This document shows positions 1-10,017 of a DNA stretch of 64,000 nucleotides, piece after piece (position 1 is the stretch's first letter; each line of letters starts with the position of its first letter). The notes under the pieces are model-generated. The model searched no databases and was not told the DNA's origin. It worked only from the letters and a program-made list of their open reading frames with translations. Made by a program: the position numbers and the translations under genes. The stretch comes from an uncultured Prevotellaceae bacterium. Lineage in GTDB: Bacteria > Bacteroidota > Bacteroidia > Bacteroidales > Bacteroidaceae. The stretch spans positions 1-64,000 of the forward strand of contig CAMVOK010000002.1 in assembly GCA_947169115.1 (NCBI GenBank). Reading direction: 5' to 3'.

Positions 1-177
1 GTGGCAAAAATGGTCGGATATTTTGAGGAAATCGGGTGCAGAATGTGCAGTACATACTCATAATGTTTCCCAAATGTTTCCCAAATTTGCCGTAAGGTGC
101 TGAAAATCAGTTCCATTTAGCCGCCGCGCAGGCAGCTGTCGAGGAATAATCGAAAGATGCTGAAAATTAGTGAGATA

Positions 178-212
178 CGAGGCAAGTACTTGGCAAACAG
201 GTACTTGCCTCG
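178..212. repeat. Perfect 12-bp inverted repeat (CGAGGCAAGTAC / GTACTTGCCTCG), 11-nt loop
   Basis: Read directly from sequence. Confidence 0.8.
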
Positions 213-276
213 CTTCTTTTTGCTCATATTCTGCACGTTATATGTGCAGAACGTGTTGGGCAAGTACCCCAATTTG

Positions 277-392
277 TTGACCAGATTTTCAGGCCATGTT
301 GACCAAGCAAAAAAACGGTATCGGCACAAAAGGCGAAAAATACCCCCTTTGTTTGCGATATGTTGACCAGATTTTCAGGCCATGTTGACCAG
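277..392. repeat. Direct repeat TGTTGACCAGATTTTCAGGCCATGTTGACCA, two copies
   Basis: Same ~30-nt string near 277-305 and 361-390. Confidence 0.8.
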
Positions 393-473
393 ATTTAATT
401 CTGATTGTGCATGAATAAATGAATTGTAAAACAAGTTCTAAAAGTATTAAACATTTCACTAATTATTAAAATT

Positions 474-1007
474 ATGGCAACGCTTAAACCCACAGTTAAG
501 TCAAAACTAAAGACAGGGATGTACATTGTCCACGTGCTGCTGTTCTGGAGTGGACACGGTCATAACAAAGCTTCCAATGGTGTGGACGAAATGGCTTGGA
601 GAGGTGCAGACTATGGTCAAGGTATGACTGCCAATAAGTTTAAGGAGACCATCAGTCAGATGCAAATAGGTGGGCATCGTAAACTGCTTATCTTGACGGA
701 ACCGTGCTTTTCAGAGGCCGTCATCACACCGCTTGTGGGTACTCCTGGTGTATTGGCCATGTCAAGTGCAGGTCGCTATGAACAATCGTTTGCAGACAAT
801 TGGAGCAGCACACTCGGTGTATGGCGTTGCGACCGCTTCAGCCGAAACATTGTGACCCATTTATCGGACAATCCTTCAACGACATATCGAGACTTGTTTC
901 TTTACTGTGCTCGACGCACGTTAGGATCACATGTACATATTGTCAACTCAGCCAACTTCGGCAACCTTTATACCACTGGACCAGGAGAGTTTTTTGAGAA
1001 AAAATAG
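474..1007 (+). CDS. C13 (legumain-like) peptidase C-terminal fragment, possibly chimeric with an integrase N-terminus
   Basis: SGHG and EPCFSE clan-CD-like His/Cys motifs; LGVWRCDRFSRN...GSHVHIVNSANFGNLY; first ~19 aa resemble Bacteroidetes tyrosine integrase N-termini. Confidence 0.6.
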   Translation: MATLKPTVKSKLKTGMYIVHVLLFWSGHGHNKASNGVDEMAWRGADYGQGMTANKFKETISQMQIGGHRKLLILTEPCFSEAVITPLVGTPGVLAMSSAGRYEQSFADNWSSTLGVWRCDRFSRNIVTHLSDNPSTTYRDLFLYCARRTLGSHVHIVNSANFGNLYTTGPGEFFEKK

Positions 1008-1072
1008 ATTGAGGTACAAAAAAGGGGTGATTCCAGTGAACCCTTGTTGCAATCCTCCGTTGTTGCAGGATT

Positions 1073-2272
1073 TTAGTCTTGTAGTTTTGCTAAACCTCCT
1101 TCGGATGTCTCTTTATAGAGGGAGGGCAGGTCGTGTCCCGTTTGTTTCATGACACGCACGACGCGGTCGAACGACACACGGTGCTGACCGTCGGAGAGCG
1201 AAGCGTAGAAGTTGGCGTCGAGGGCACGGGCTGCGGCAAAGGCATTCCGTTCGATGCAGGGAATCTGTACCAGTCCGCAGACGGGGTCGCAGGTCATGCC
1301 CAAGTGATGTTCGAGCCCCATTTCGGCCGCATACTCAATCTGGGTGACACTGCCGCCGAAGAGCTGACAGGCAGCAGCGGCTGCCATGGCACTGGCCACG
1401 CCAACCTCGCCCTGGCATCCTACGTCGGCACCTGATATGCTGGCATTGTATTTCACCAGATTCCCAATGAGTCCTGCCGTGGCTATGGCATGGAGCATGC
1501 GCTCCTCGGTGAAGCGATGGTTGTGTCCCAGATGGTAAAGTACGCCCGGCATAACGCCACACGACCCGCAGGTCGGAGCCGTGACAATGAGTCCGCCCGA
1601 GGCATTCTCCTCGCTTACGGCCAAGGCATAGGCATAGACGAGACCGGAACTTTGCAGATTGGCCTTGTAGCCCATCGCCTTGGTGTAATAGATGGGTGCC
1701 TTGCGCTGGAGACCCAAGGGGCCAGGCAGCACACCCTCGCGGTTGATGCCACGCTCTACGGCTTCGCACATCACCTGCCATACTCGTCGCAGATAGTCCC
1801 ATATCTCGGGTCCTTCGTTCTGTTCTACGTATTCCCACAGCGAGCATCCCGTCTTGTTGCACCACCCGATAATCTCCTTCATGGTAGTAAGGGGATAGAC
1901 CCGACGGTGTTCAATGGCATCGTCGGGGCCTTGCGAGAGTGCCCCGCCACCGATGCTATATACCGTCCATTCGTCGTAAAGCGTAGTGTCTGGCTGTACG
2001 ACGGCAAACTTCATGGCGTTGGGGTGGTAGGGCAGTCGGGTGTGGGGTTCCCAGTGCAGACTGACAGAGCCTTGCTGTTCAAGCACACGCAAGATGGCCT
2101 GGTCGGTCATGTGCCCGCGACCGGTAGCTGCCAGCGAGCCATAGAGCACCACGTCGAAGTTCTTGGCCTCGGGGTGGCGTTGCAGGTAAATCTTGGCCGC
2201 TGACTGCGGTCCCATGGTATGGCTGCTTGACGGGCCAATGCCGATGCGATAGAGATGACGTAGGGATTCCAT
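1073..2272 (-). CDS. sdaA: L-serine ammonia-lyase (single-chain Fe-S serine dehydratase)
   Basis: GPSSSHTMGP motif, SIGGGAL, TAPTCGSCGVMPG. Confidence 0.93.
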   Translation of the reverse strand: MESLRHLYRIGIGPSSSHTMGPQSAAKIYLQRHPEAKNFDVVLYGSLAATGRGHMTDQAILRVLEQQGSVSLHWEPHTRLPYHPNAMKFAVVQPDTTLYDEWTVYSIGGGALSQGPDDAIEHRRVYPLTTMKEIIGWCNKTGCSLWEYVEQNEGPEIWDYLRRVWQVMCEAVERGINREGVLPGPLGLQRKAPIYYTKAMGYKANLQSSGLVYAYALAVSEENASGGLIVTAPTCGSCGVMPGVLYHLGHNHRFTEERMLHAIATAGLIGNLVKYNASISGADVGCQGEVGVASAMAAAAACQLFGGSVTQIEYAAEMGLEHHLGMTCDPVCGLVQIPCIERNAFAAARALDANFYASLSDGQHRVSFDRVVRVMKQTGHDLPSLYKETSEGGLAKLQD

Positions 2273-2307
2273 GATATCAGATACGTTTCTGATGTGTGTT
2301 TTTATAA

Positions 2308-3210
2308 TTAACTGAAGATTATCGTCTTGTTCTTATAGGTCAGAATCTTGCGGTCGATGTGCTTGGAGACGGCGCGCGAGAGTACTATCTTCTCCAGGTC
2401 CTTGCCCTTTAGGACAAGACTCTCCGGCGTGTCCTTGTGCGAGATTCGGGCTACGTCCTGCTCGATGATGGGGCCTGCGTCGAGTTCGGCCGTAACGTAG
2501 TGGCTTGTCGCTCCTATTATCTTCACGCCGCGAGCCCATGCCTGATGATAGGGTTTGGCCCCGACGAAGGCTGGAAGAAAAGAGTGGTGGATGTTGATGA
2601 TGTGGTGTGGGTAGTTGGCAATCATCTCGTCGCTGATTATCTGCATATAGCGTGCCAGCACGATGAAGGTAACGTGCTTCTCCCTCAGGAGTTCCATCTC
2701 GGCAGCCTCCACCTCGGCTTTGTTAGAGTGGTCCTTACGGATGTTCCACACATAGTAGGGGATGTCGAACTGCTCTGCCACGTAACGAAGGTCCTCGTGG
2801 TTTGAGACGATGCAGGGGATATCTACGTTCCACTCCCCGGCCTTGTAGCGAGCCAGAAGGTCGTAGAGACAGTGACTCATACGGCTCACGAATATGGCCA
2901 TGCGCGGCCGCTCGTCGCTGTAGTAGAGACTGAAGGTCATTCCGTAGCGCTGTGCGTATAGCGTGGAGAGGTACTCCTTAATCTTTGTCTTCGGCACCAG
3001 GAAACCGTTGAGTTCCCATTCTATGCGCATGAAGAACACGCCATCCTCACGGTCGACGTACTGGTCGAGATAGACGATGTTGCCATGATTGTCTGTAATG
3101 AACTTCGTTATCTCGCTGATGATGCCCGGTTGGTCGGGGCAGTGTAATAAAAGTATAGCGGTTCCACCCCCAACCGGGGAAGATGCGCTTGATGGTTGTA
3201 TGTTATTCAT
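2308..3210 (-). CDS. purU: Formyltetrahydrofolate deformylase
   Basis: N-terminal ACT-like region plus formyltransferase motif (INIHHSFLPAFVGAKPYHQA). Confidence 0.93.
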   Translation of the reverse strand: MNNIQPSSASSPVGGGTAILLLHCPDQPGIISEITKFITDNHGNIVYLDQYVDREDGVFFMRIEWELNGFLVPKTKIKEYLSTLYAQRYGMTFSLYYSDERPRMAIFVSRMSHCLYDLLARYKAGEWNVDIPCIVSNHEDLRYVAEQFDIPYYVWNIRKDHSNKAEVEAAEMELLREKHVTFIVLARYMQIISDEMIANYPHHIINIHHSFLPAFVGAKPYHQAWARGVKIIGATSHYVTAELDAGPIIEQDVARISHKDTPESLVLKGKDLEKIVLSRAVSKHIDRKILTYKNKTIIFS

Positions 3211-3258
3211 ATTTTCATGAGTGTTAATACTAACTACTCCATCCCCAACAAGGGTGGA

Positions 3259-4722
3259 CTAGGGAAGAGGCTCCCTCCTAACCAGAAGCACCACGTTCTC
3301 AACGTGTTGCGTATGCGGGAACATATCGACGGGCTGGATGCACAGGCCCTTGTAGTCGGCATCGAGAAGCTGAAGGTCGCGCGCCTGAGTGGCAGGGTTG
3401 CAGCTCACATATACTATGCGTTCGGGAGCAGCCCTCAGAATGGTCTGCACCACATCGGGATGCATGCCGGCACGGGGAGGGTCGGTGATGACGATGTCGG
3501 GGCGACCGTGCTCGCGGATGAACTCGTCCGTAAGGATGTCCTTCATGTCTCCTGCATAGAACCGGGTGTTCGTTATGCCGTTTATCTCCGAATTTTCCTT
3601 CGCATCCTCGATGGCTTCGGGCACATACTCGATGCCTATCACCTCGCGGGCACCTCGTGCCACAAAGTTCGCAATAGTGCCCGTACCCGTATAGAGGTCG
3701 TAGATGAGAGGCTTGTCCGATTGCCCGTTGTGTATATTGCATTGTGTGTCACCAAAGGCCAGCTCCCTCGCTACCTTATATAATATATATGCCTGCTCGG
3801 TGTTCGTTTGGTAGAACGACTTCGGACCTACCTTGAAGCGCAGGTCCTCCATGTGCAGGAAGATGTGGTCTTCTCCGCTATATACCTCCACAGGTAAGTC
3901 CCCGAACGTATCGTTATACTTTGTGTTATTTACCCACAGCAGGCTCGTCACCTCGGGGAACGTTCCTTTCAGGTGCTCCATTAGTTCCATGGCCTGGCGG
4001 CGTTCCTCTTCCGAAAGGATGCAGAACTGGATGAGGAGCATAATCTCCCCGCTGTTGCTCAGCCTAATCATCAATCCCCGGAGCAGACCCGTATGTTCGC
4101 GTGCGTCGAAGAATGATAGGCCGTTCGCAATGGCCCAGTCGCGGATGTCGTTGCGCAGACGGTTGTTCTCGTCGTCCATCAAGTAACATTCCTCGATGGG
4201 TAATATCTTGTCCCAGGCTCCACCGGCATGGTACCCGACGGCACCGGCAGGACGTTGACGACTTTCAACTTCCTTCATCTCTTCCCTCGTTAGCCATATC
4301 TTGTTGGCACAGCCGAACTCCACCTTATTGCGGTACTCACGCGTCTTTGCGCTCCCAAGGATAGGACGGCACGGGGGCAACTCCACCTTGCCGATGCGCT
4401 CCAGACTGTCCATTACCTGCTTCTGTTTCCATCGCAGCTGTTCGGAGTAGGGCAGCATCTGCCACTTGCAGCCGCCGCAAACGCCGAAGTGTCGGCAGAA
4501 TGGCTCAACACGTTTATCGCTGTACTTGTGGAACTTTATGGCCTCTGCCTCCGCATAGTGGTGCTTCTTCTTCGTCAGTTTCAGGTCAACAACGTCCCCG
4601 GGAACCACCCAGGGAACGAACACAACCAGGTCGTCAACGCGCACCAAAGCTTTCCCTTCGGCCGCAACGTCTGTTATCTCTATCTGCTCCAATACGGGGA
4701 GTTCCTTGCGTCGTCTGCTCAT
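3259..4722 (-). CDS. rlmD: 23S rRNA (uracil-5-)-methyltransferase, RlmD family
   Basis: TRAM-like N-terminus, CGGCKWQ cluster, YDLYTGTGTIANF, DPPRAGMH, VSCNPATQARD. Confidence 0.9.
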   Translation of the reverse strand: MSRRRKELPVLEQIEITDVAAEGKALVRVDDLVVFVPWVVPGDVVDLKLTKKKHHYAEAEAIKFHKYSDKRVEPFCRHFGVCGGCKWQMLPYSEQLRWKQKQVMDSLERIGKVELPPCRPILGSAKTREYRNKVEFGCANKIWLTREEMKEVESRQRPAGAVGYHAGGAWDKILPIEECYLMDDENNRLRNDIRDWAIANGLSFFDAREHTGLLRGLMIRLSNSGEIMLLIQFCILSEEERRQAMELMEHLKGTFPEVTSLLWVNNTKYNDTFGDLPVEVYSGEDHIFLHMEDLRFKVGPKSFYQTNTEQAYILYKVARELAFGDTQCNIHNGQSDKPLIYDLYTGTGTIANFVARGAREVIGIEYVPEAIEDAKENSEINGITNTRFYAGDMKDILTDEFIREHGRPDIVITDPPRAGMHPDVVQTILRAAPERIVYVSCNPATQARDLQLLDADYKGLCIQPVDMFPHTQHVENVVLLVRREPLP

Positions 4723-4833
4723 TGCCTTCTCAATTTATCGGCTACAAAGAATAATCTTGGGACTATTTGGTAACATAGAAAAAGCGCGTCACAAAACTCC
4801 GTGACGTGCTTTTCCTATGTGCCATACTCACTT

Positions 4834-5772
4834 CTATATCAGATATTGGTCACTGATGCTTTCGTTGTTCTGTACGCGGGCAATGGTCGATGCAATCAGT
4901 TCGGCAGCACTAATCTGCTTCACCTTGGTGCAGTCGCCGCTGTAAGGTATGGTATCTGTGAACACCATTTCCACTAATGGACTCTTCGTTACTCGCTCTG
5001 AGGCAGGGCCACTCATGATGCAGTGGCTCGCAATGGCACGGACGGACTTGGCACCGTTGGCTATCATTAGCTCGGCAGCTTTGGTAATGGTGCCGGCTGT
5101 ATCTACGATATCGTCAAGCAAAACCACATTGGCTCCTTCAACGTCACCAATCACCTGCATGTGGGCAACCTCATTAGGCTTGCGGCGCGTCTTATTGCAG
5201 AGCACCAACGGGCACTGGAGGAACTTGCTGTACGTGGAAGCTCGTTTTGAACCGCCAACGTCGGGAGTGGCAATCACCAGGTTCTCCAGTTTCAGGCTTT
5301 GGATATAGGGCAGCATGACGCTGGAAGCATACAGATGGTCAACAGGAATATCGAAGAAGCCTTGTTCCTGGTCGGCATGTAAGTCCATGGTGATAACGCG
5401 ATTCACGCCGGCAACACTGAGCATGTCGGCCACAAGCTTGGCACCAATAGCCACGCGAGGACGGTCCTTGCGGTCTTGACGTGCCCATCCGAAGTAGGGA
5501 ATGACAGCATTGATGGTGCGTGCTGAAGCACGTTTGGCCGCATCTATCATTAAGAGCAGCTCCATCAGGTTATCGGCATTGGGGAAAGTGGATTGTACGA
5601 GATAGACGTCGCGTCCGCGAATGCTTTCCTCATAGCTGACGGAAAATTCACCGTCGGCAAAGCGGGTTACAACCAGATTGCCCAGAGGACAACCGAGCGC
5701 AGTACAAATCTTCTCGGCCAAATAGCGAGTACGTGTGCCGCTAAAGACCAGAAATTGTTTGTTTACCATCAT
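4834..5772 (-). CDS. prs: Ribose-phosphate pyrophosphokinase
   Basis: DLHADQEQGFFDIPVDHLYAS, VLLDDIVDTAGT. Confidence 0.95.
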   Translation of the reverse strand: MMVNKQFLVFSGTRTRYLAEKICTALGCPLGNLVVTRFADGEFSVSYEESIRGRDVYLVQSTFPNADNLMELLLMIDAAKRASARTINAVIPYFGWARQDRKDRPRVAIGAKLVADMLSVAGVNRVITMDLHADQEQGFFDIPVDHLYASSVMLPYIQSLKLENLVIATPDVGGSKRASTYSKFLQCPLVLCNKTRRKPNEVAHMQVIGDVEGANVVLLDDIVDTAGTITKAAELMIANGAKSVRAIASHCIMSGPASERVTKSPLVEMVFTDTIPYSGDCTKVKQISAAELIASTIARVQNNESISDQYLI

Positions 5773-5800
5773 GTTGGATAGGGAGTTATGAAGTTAGGTT

Positions 5801-6409
5801 TTATTCCGTAATTTGTCGAAGTTTGCGGAAATGCGCAATGAGGTCTTTGTAGTCATAACCTCTGTGGATGTTGAAACGCTTCCATAAGTCGCCGCGAATC
5901 ACCACACCGCCGAATCCGTATTGGCGTATCTCTGGGATGTTCTCCAACGATATGCCTCCTTGTGCCATCACATGTTTGTCGATAGTTCCTCTCCTCGTGG
6001 CAATGGCAAGGTCGTCGGCCGTAAAGCGGGCAATATAGTTAGGTTCCGATATGCTGTCAAATACGTTCTTCAGGATAACGTACTTACTCTGCGACTTCTT
6101 CTCTACTATCTCATCAAGCGAATAGCAGGTACGGCTAATCATGTCATGATAGTCCGCTGGAGCCGTAGGATTATGGTGACTCAGATGGATTCCCATAAGG
6201 TTGAACTCTTCTTTTAGGTAGAAGTGGTCGTGTACGACAATTCGTTTATGGTACTGGTCGGGAAGTAAAGTCAGCAGTCTTTCGCAGAAGACAGGCTCAC
6301 TGTTAGGCTTCCTAAGATGCAGAATGTCAAGACCCTCCTCGAAAAGAGTTGTCAGTATCTTGTCTTCTTCAATGAAGAAATCTGGCGATGTAAGTAGAAT
6401 TAGTTTCAT
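5801..6409 (-). CDS. Thiamine-phosphate synthase-like (ThiE/TenI) protein
   Basis: MKLILLTSPDF...ILHLRKP...GIHLSHHN...VMAQGGI; the internal Met at 6409 is the likely start. Confidence 0.75.
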   Translation of the reverse strand: MKLILLTSPDFFIEEDKILTTLFEEGLDILHLRKPNSEPVFCERLLTLLPDQYHKRIVVHDHFYLKEEFNLMGIHLSHHNPTAPADYHDMISRTCYSLDEIVEKKSQSKYVILKNVFDSISEPNYIARFTADDLAIATRRGTIDKHVMAQGGISLENIPEIRQYGFGGVVIRGDLWKRFNIHRGYDYKDLIAHFRKLRQITE

Positions 6410-6487
6410 GTCCTCTGCTAAATCCAGTGCAAAGATACAAATAAGCGAGCGAAATGCCAAATTTCTTTGCAAAATGTTTGCGTATCT

Positions 6488-7711
6488 TCAGTGGACAACA
6501 CGATGCTCGATTATGATGTTCTCTGCTACTACATAGCCCATGGTCCACGCAGCTTGAAGGTTAAACCCACCCGTGACGGCATCTACGTCAAGGACTTCTC
6601 CAGCGAAATAAACGCCAGGGTGGGATTTGGAAGCAAGTGTCTTGGGATTGATAGCCTGTAAGGATACACCACCAGATGTTACAAACTCGGCTTTGTAAGT
6701 ACATCGTCCGTCTGTCTGATAACTATCGGCCGTGAGCGTGTTGACAAGACGGTTTAGCTCCTTACGGTTCAACGTGTTCCAACGGTGGCTTTCATCTATG
6801 CTTGCTCGTTTAAGTATCATTTTCCAGTGACGTGAAGTAAGGTGCGTCGGATAGTAGTTGGAGATGTTTTTGTCTGTTCCTTGGTATGATTGTAAGCATT
6901 CTCGTACCTTATTCTCGTTTTCCCCGTGCATCCAGTTGATAGTAACGGTTGCATGGTAGTCATGCTCCGCAAGATAGCGTGCCGCGTATGAGGATAATCG
7001 CAGAACGGCGGGACCACTTATCCCAAAATGGGTAAGAAGAATGGTAGATTGTGCTTGGAAGTTAGTGCCGGCAATAGATATACGACAATCTTCTATGACA
7101 ATGCCTGTTAGGTCACGGATGGCTTGGTCATTAATGTTCAAGGCAAATAATGATGGAACAGGAGATACTATAGGAAGCTGAAGTTCGGACAGGAAGTTGA
7201 GGCCGGAAAAACGTGGGGAGCCTCCAGTGGTAACCACAATCGCATCATAATCCTCCTTACCTTCATTTGTTATAATATCGTAGGTTGGATAATGGGGGGT
7301 AATGGATAAAACGCGCTGGTTTATTCGTAGGTGGATGCCAGAGGTTCTTATCCCTTGGAGTAGGATGTTAACGATCTGCATGGCATTCTGTGAGCGCGGA
7401 AATATACACTGGTCTGGTTGGGTCGTCAGTTCCACACCCATTTCTTCCCACCATCTTCTTGTGTCTTCAGGAGAGAATCTGTGAAATAGTCGTTGCATAA
7501 GACGGCTGCCGCGAGGATATACCTGATTGAGGTCCGACACATCGCGGAATGTGTTGGTCAAGTTGCATCGACCACCTCCTGTGATGGCTAATTTGGCCAT
7601 GGGACGACTGCTGCGTTCATAAATAGTGATGTCGATACTCGGCATCATACGTTTCAGGTTGACTGCGCAGAAGCATCCTGCAGCCCCAGCTCCGATTATT
7701 GCAACTTTCAT
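6488..7711 (-). CDS. NAD(P)/FAD-dependent oxidoreductase (HI0933/BaiN-like flavoprotein)
   Basis: GAGAAGCFCAVNL, GGGRCNLTN, GGVSLQAINPKTLASK, GEVLDVDAVTGGFNLQAAW. Confidence 0.9.
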   Translation of the reverse strand: MKVAIIGAGAAGCFCAVNLKRMMPSIDITIYERSSRPMAKLAITGGGRCNLTNTFRDVSDLNQVYPRGSRLMQRLFHRFSPEDTRRWWEEMGVELTTQPDQCIFPRSQNAMQIVNILLQGIRTSGIHLRINQRVLSITPHYPTYDIITNEGKEDYDAIVVTTGGSPRFSGLNFLSELQLPIVSPVPSLFALNINDQAIRDLTGIVIEDCRISIAGTNFQAQSTILLTHFGISGPAVLRLSSYAARYLAEHDYHATVTINWMHGENENKVRECLQSYQGTDKNISNYYPTHLTSRHWKMILKRASIDESHRWNTLNRKELNRLVNTLTADSYQTDGRCTYKAEFVTSGGVSLQAINPKTLASKSHPGVYFAGEVLDVDAVTGGFNLQAAWTMGYVVAENIIIEHRVVH

Positions 7712-7767
7712 GGCACAAAGATATGAAATATTTCATAATCCACGACTCACAATTCGTAATTATTCCT

Positions 7768-7775
7768 TATCTTTG
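7768..7775 (+). promoter_or_regulatory. Bacteroidetes -7 element TATCTTTG
   Basis: TAnnTTTG match upstream of rmuC. Confidence 0.7.
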
Positions 7776-7793
7776 TCGGCAAACATGTGAATT

Positions 7794-9182
7794 ATGGAAT
7801 ATATATATATAATAATAGGTATAGGGATAGGTCTGGTTGTCGCTTACTTCTTAGTGGCAAAACAACGCACGCAAATTGCTTTGCTGGAGCAAGAAAAGAA
7901 ACATTTGGAGGAAACGGCTCAGAAGGAGCGGACGGATGCGGCTAACTATGTGATGGAATTGGAGGCCCGTCATAAAGAACAATTGGATGAGCAAAGGGTA
8001 CAACATAAAGAACAATTGCAAAAAACAGAGACACAGTATCAAGAGGCACTGAAACAGATGAATCTTCAGCATGAAGAGCAGATGCGGCAACAGATGACAC
8101 TCATCAAGGCTGAAATGAATACAGCCTCGGAGCGCATACTAAAGGAACGTGCCGAGCAATTGTCCTCGGCTAATAAGGAACAGTTGGCCACTATACTGAA
8201 TCCATTACAGACTCATATCCAGCAGATGCGAGAGGCGGTGGAGAAAAGCGACCGTGAGCAGACGGCAACCATGCAGCGTCTTGATGCCTCCATAAAGACC
8301 AGTTTCGAACTAAGCCGCAGGGTGGGGGAACGAGCCGACAGGCTTACGCAAGCATTGACAGGCGAGAATAAGACCCAGGGAAACTTTGGCGAGCTTCGCC
8401 TGAAGCAATTGCTCGAGGAAATGGGACTTGAAGAAGGTGTGCAATTTGAATTGCAGGAAACGATGAAGGACAGCGAAGGACGCACCATCTATGAAGAGGA
8501 AGGTCATCGCATGATTCCCGATGCCATCCTGCATTTCCCTGACCAACGAGATGTTATCATTGACTCTAAGATGTCGTTTACCGCATTTGAGGATTACCAC
8601 AATGCTCAAACCGAAGAACAACGACAGGATGCTTTGCGTCGGCATATAGCCAGTATGCGAGCACATGTTTCGGAACTATCTCGCAAGAATTATACAAAAT
8701 ACATCAAAGAGAATCGTGCAAGGCTCGATTTCGTACTTATGTATGTGTTCTCAGAGTCGGCTCTGAACTTAGCACTCTCCAATGCTCCCACGTTATGGAA
8801 GGAAGCCTATGACAAAGGCGTGGTTATCAGTGGCTCTCAGAATCTATATATGATGCTGCGCGTATTGGAAATGACATGGCGACAAGTACGTCAGGTTGAG
8901 AACCAACAACAAATCATGCAATTGGCGAATCTTATGGTTGATCGTGTGCAATTGTTCGCAGAACGTATGAATGAGGTGCGTCGTCAATTTGAGAAGACAA
9001 GTGAGGCTTTTGAGAAGGTCCAGGCAAGTACTGCCGACAATGGCCAAAGCATCATCACCACAGCTCGTCAACTTCTGAAGATGGGGGCGATAGAGAATCC
9101 GAAACGAAAGAAATCCTTGAAAGACACACAAAACGTGCTTGAAGTTCCTTTTGTTGAAGACGAAAAAGAAAATAATCTTTAA
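7794..9182 (+). CDS. rmuC: DNA recombination protein RmuC
   Basis: N-terminal TM plus coiled coil; GNFGELRLKQLLEEMGL; DSKMSFTAFEDY. Confidence 0.92.
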   Translation: MEYIYIIIGIGIGLVVAYFLVAKQRTQIALLEQEKKHLEETAQKERTDAANYVMELEARHKEQLDEQRVQHKEQLQKTETQYQEALKQMNLQHEEQMRQQMTLIKAEMNTASERILKERAEQLSSANKEQLATILNPLQTHIQQMREAVEKSDREQTATMQRLDASIKTSFELSRRVGERADRLTQALTGENKTQGNFGELRLKQLLEEMGLEEGVQFELQETMKDSEGRTIYEEEGHRMIPDAILHFPDQRDVIIDSKMSFTAFEDYHNAQTEEQRQDALRRHIASMRAHVSELSRKNYTKYIKENRARLDFVLMYVFSESALNLALSNAPTLWKEAYDKGVVISGSQNLYMMLRVLEMTWRQVRQVENQQQIMQLANLMVDRVQLFAERMNEVRRQFEKTSEAFEKVQASTADNGQSIITTARQLLKMGAIENPKRKKSLKDTQNVLEVPFVEDEKENNL

Positions 9183-9277
9183 TCCCCAATCCAAAATATT
9201 TTCGTACCTTTAACCACGTTTTAGGTACTTTCATTCGGAAATGCCCAATTATATTTGGTATTTCGCTCATTTATTCG

Positions 9278-9285
9278 TACCTTTG
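9278..9285 (+). promoter_or_regulatory. Bacteroidetes -7 element TACCTTTG
   Basis: TAnnTTTG match upstream of rpsP. Confidence 0.65.
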
Positions 9286-9343
9286 CGCCCAATGCCACGA
9301 GATGGCAGAAGTTTCAAACCTATTAAATAAAATTTTTTAACTA

Positions 9344-9892
9344 ATGGCAACAAAAATTAGATTACAGCGTCATGGCCGTAAGGGGTATGCCTTTTACAGC
9401 ATTGTGATCGCTGATGTAAGAGCTCCACGTGATGGTAAGTTTACAGAGAAGATTGGTACTTACAATCCCAACACCAATCCCGCCACTGTAGATTTGAAAT
9501 TCGACCGCGCTCTGTATTGGGTAGAAGTTGGTGCACAGCCTACTGATACCGTTCGTAACATCCTCAGTCGCGAAGGTGTATACCTGATGAAGCACCTGAA
9601 GGGTGGCGTAAAGAAGGGCGCATTCGACGAGGCCGCCGCACAAGCTAAGTTTGATGCTTGGAAGGCAGACCGCCAGAAGGGTCTTGCTGCAATTGAGTCT
9701 AAACTCGCTGCTGATAAGCGTGAAGCCGAAAAGGCTCGCATTGAGGCAGAGAAGAAGGCCGATGCCAAGATTAAGGAGAAGGTAGCTGAGAAGAAGGCTG
9801 CCGAAGCTGCTGCTAAGGCTGAAGCTGAGGCTGCTGCTGCATCAGAGAACACTGAAGCTACAGAGACAAACGCCGAGACCACCGAGGCTTAA
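9344..9892 (+). CDS. rpsP: 30S ribosomal protein S16 with long Ala/Glu/Lys-rich C-terminal extension
   Basis: [39 protein letters not shown]. Confidence 0.95.
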   Translation: MATKIRLQRHGRKGYAFYSIVIADVRAPRDGKFTEKIGTYNPNTNPATVDLKFDRALYWVEVGAQPTDTVRNILSREGVYLMKHLKGGVKKGAFDEAAAQAKFDAWKADRQKGLAAIESKLAADKREAEKARIEAEKKADAKIKEKVAEKKAAEAAAKAEAEAAAASENTEATETNAETTEA

Positions 9893-10017
9893 ATCGTTAA
9901 TGTTAAAAATTTTATTCTAATAGATTTTTCCAAACAACAGCAGAAAGGGCTCCGCCGTGAGGTGGGGCCCTTCCATTATGATGTATTCTCTCTTATAACC
10001 TCAGATACAGGGATGTG

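Noticed and set aside
117-366. Overlapping small ORFs on both strands
   Set aside because: Arise from the inverted and direct repeats; no coding support.
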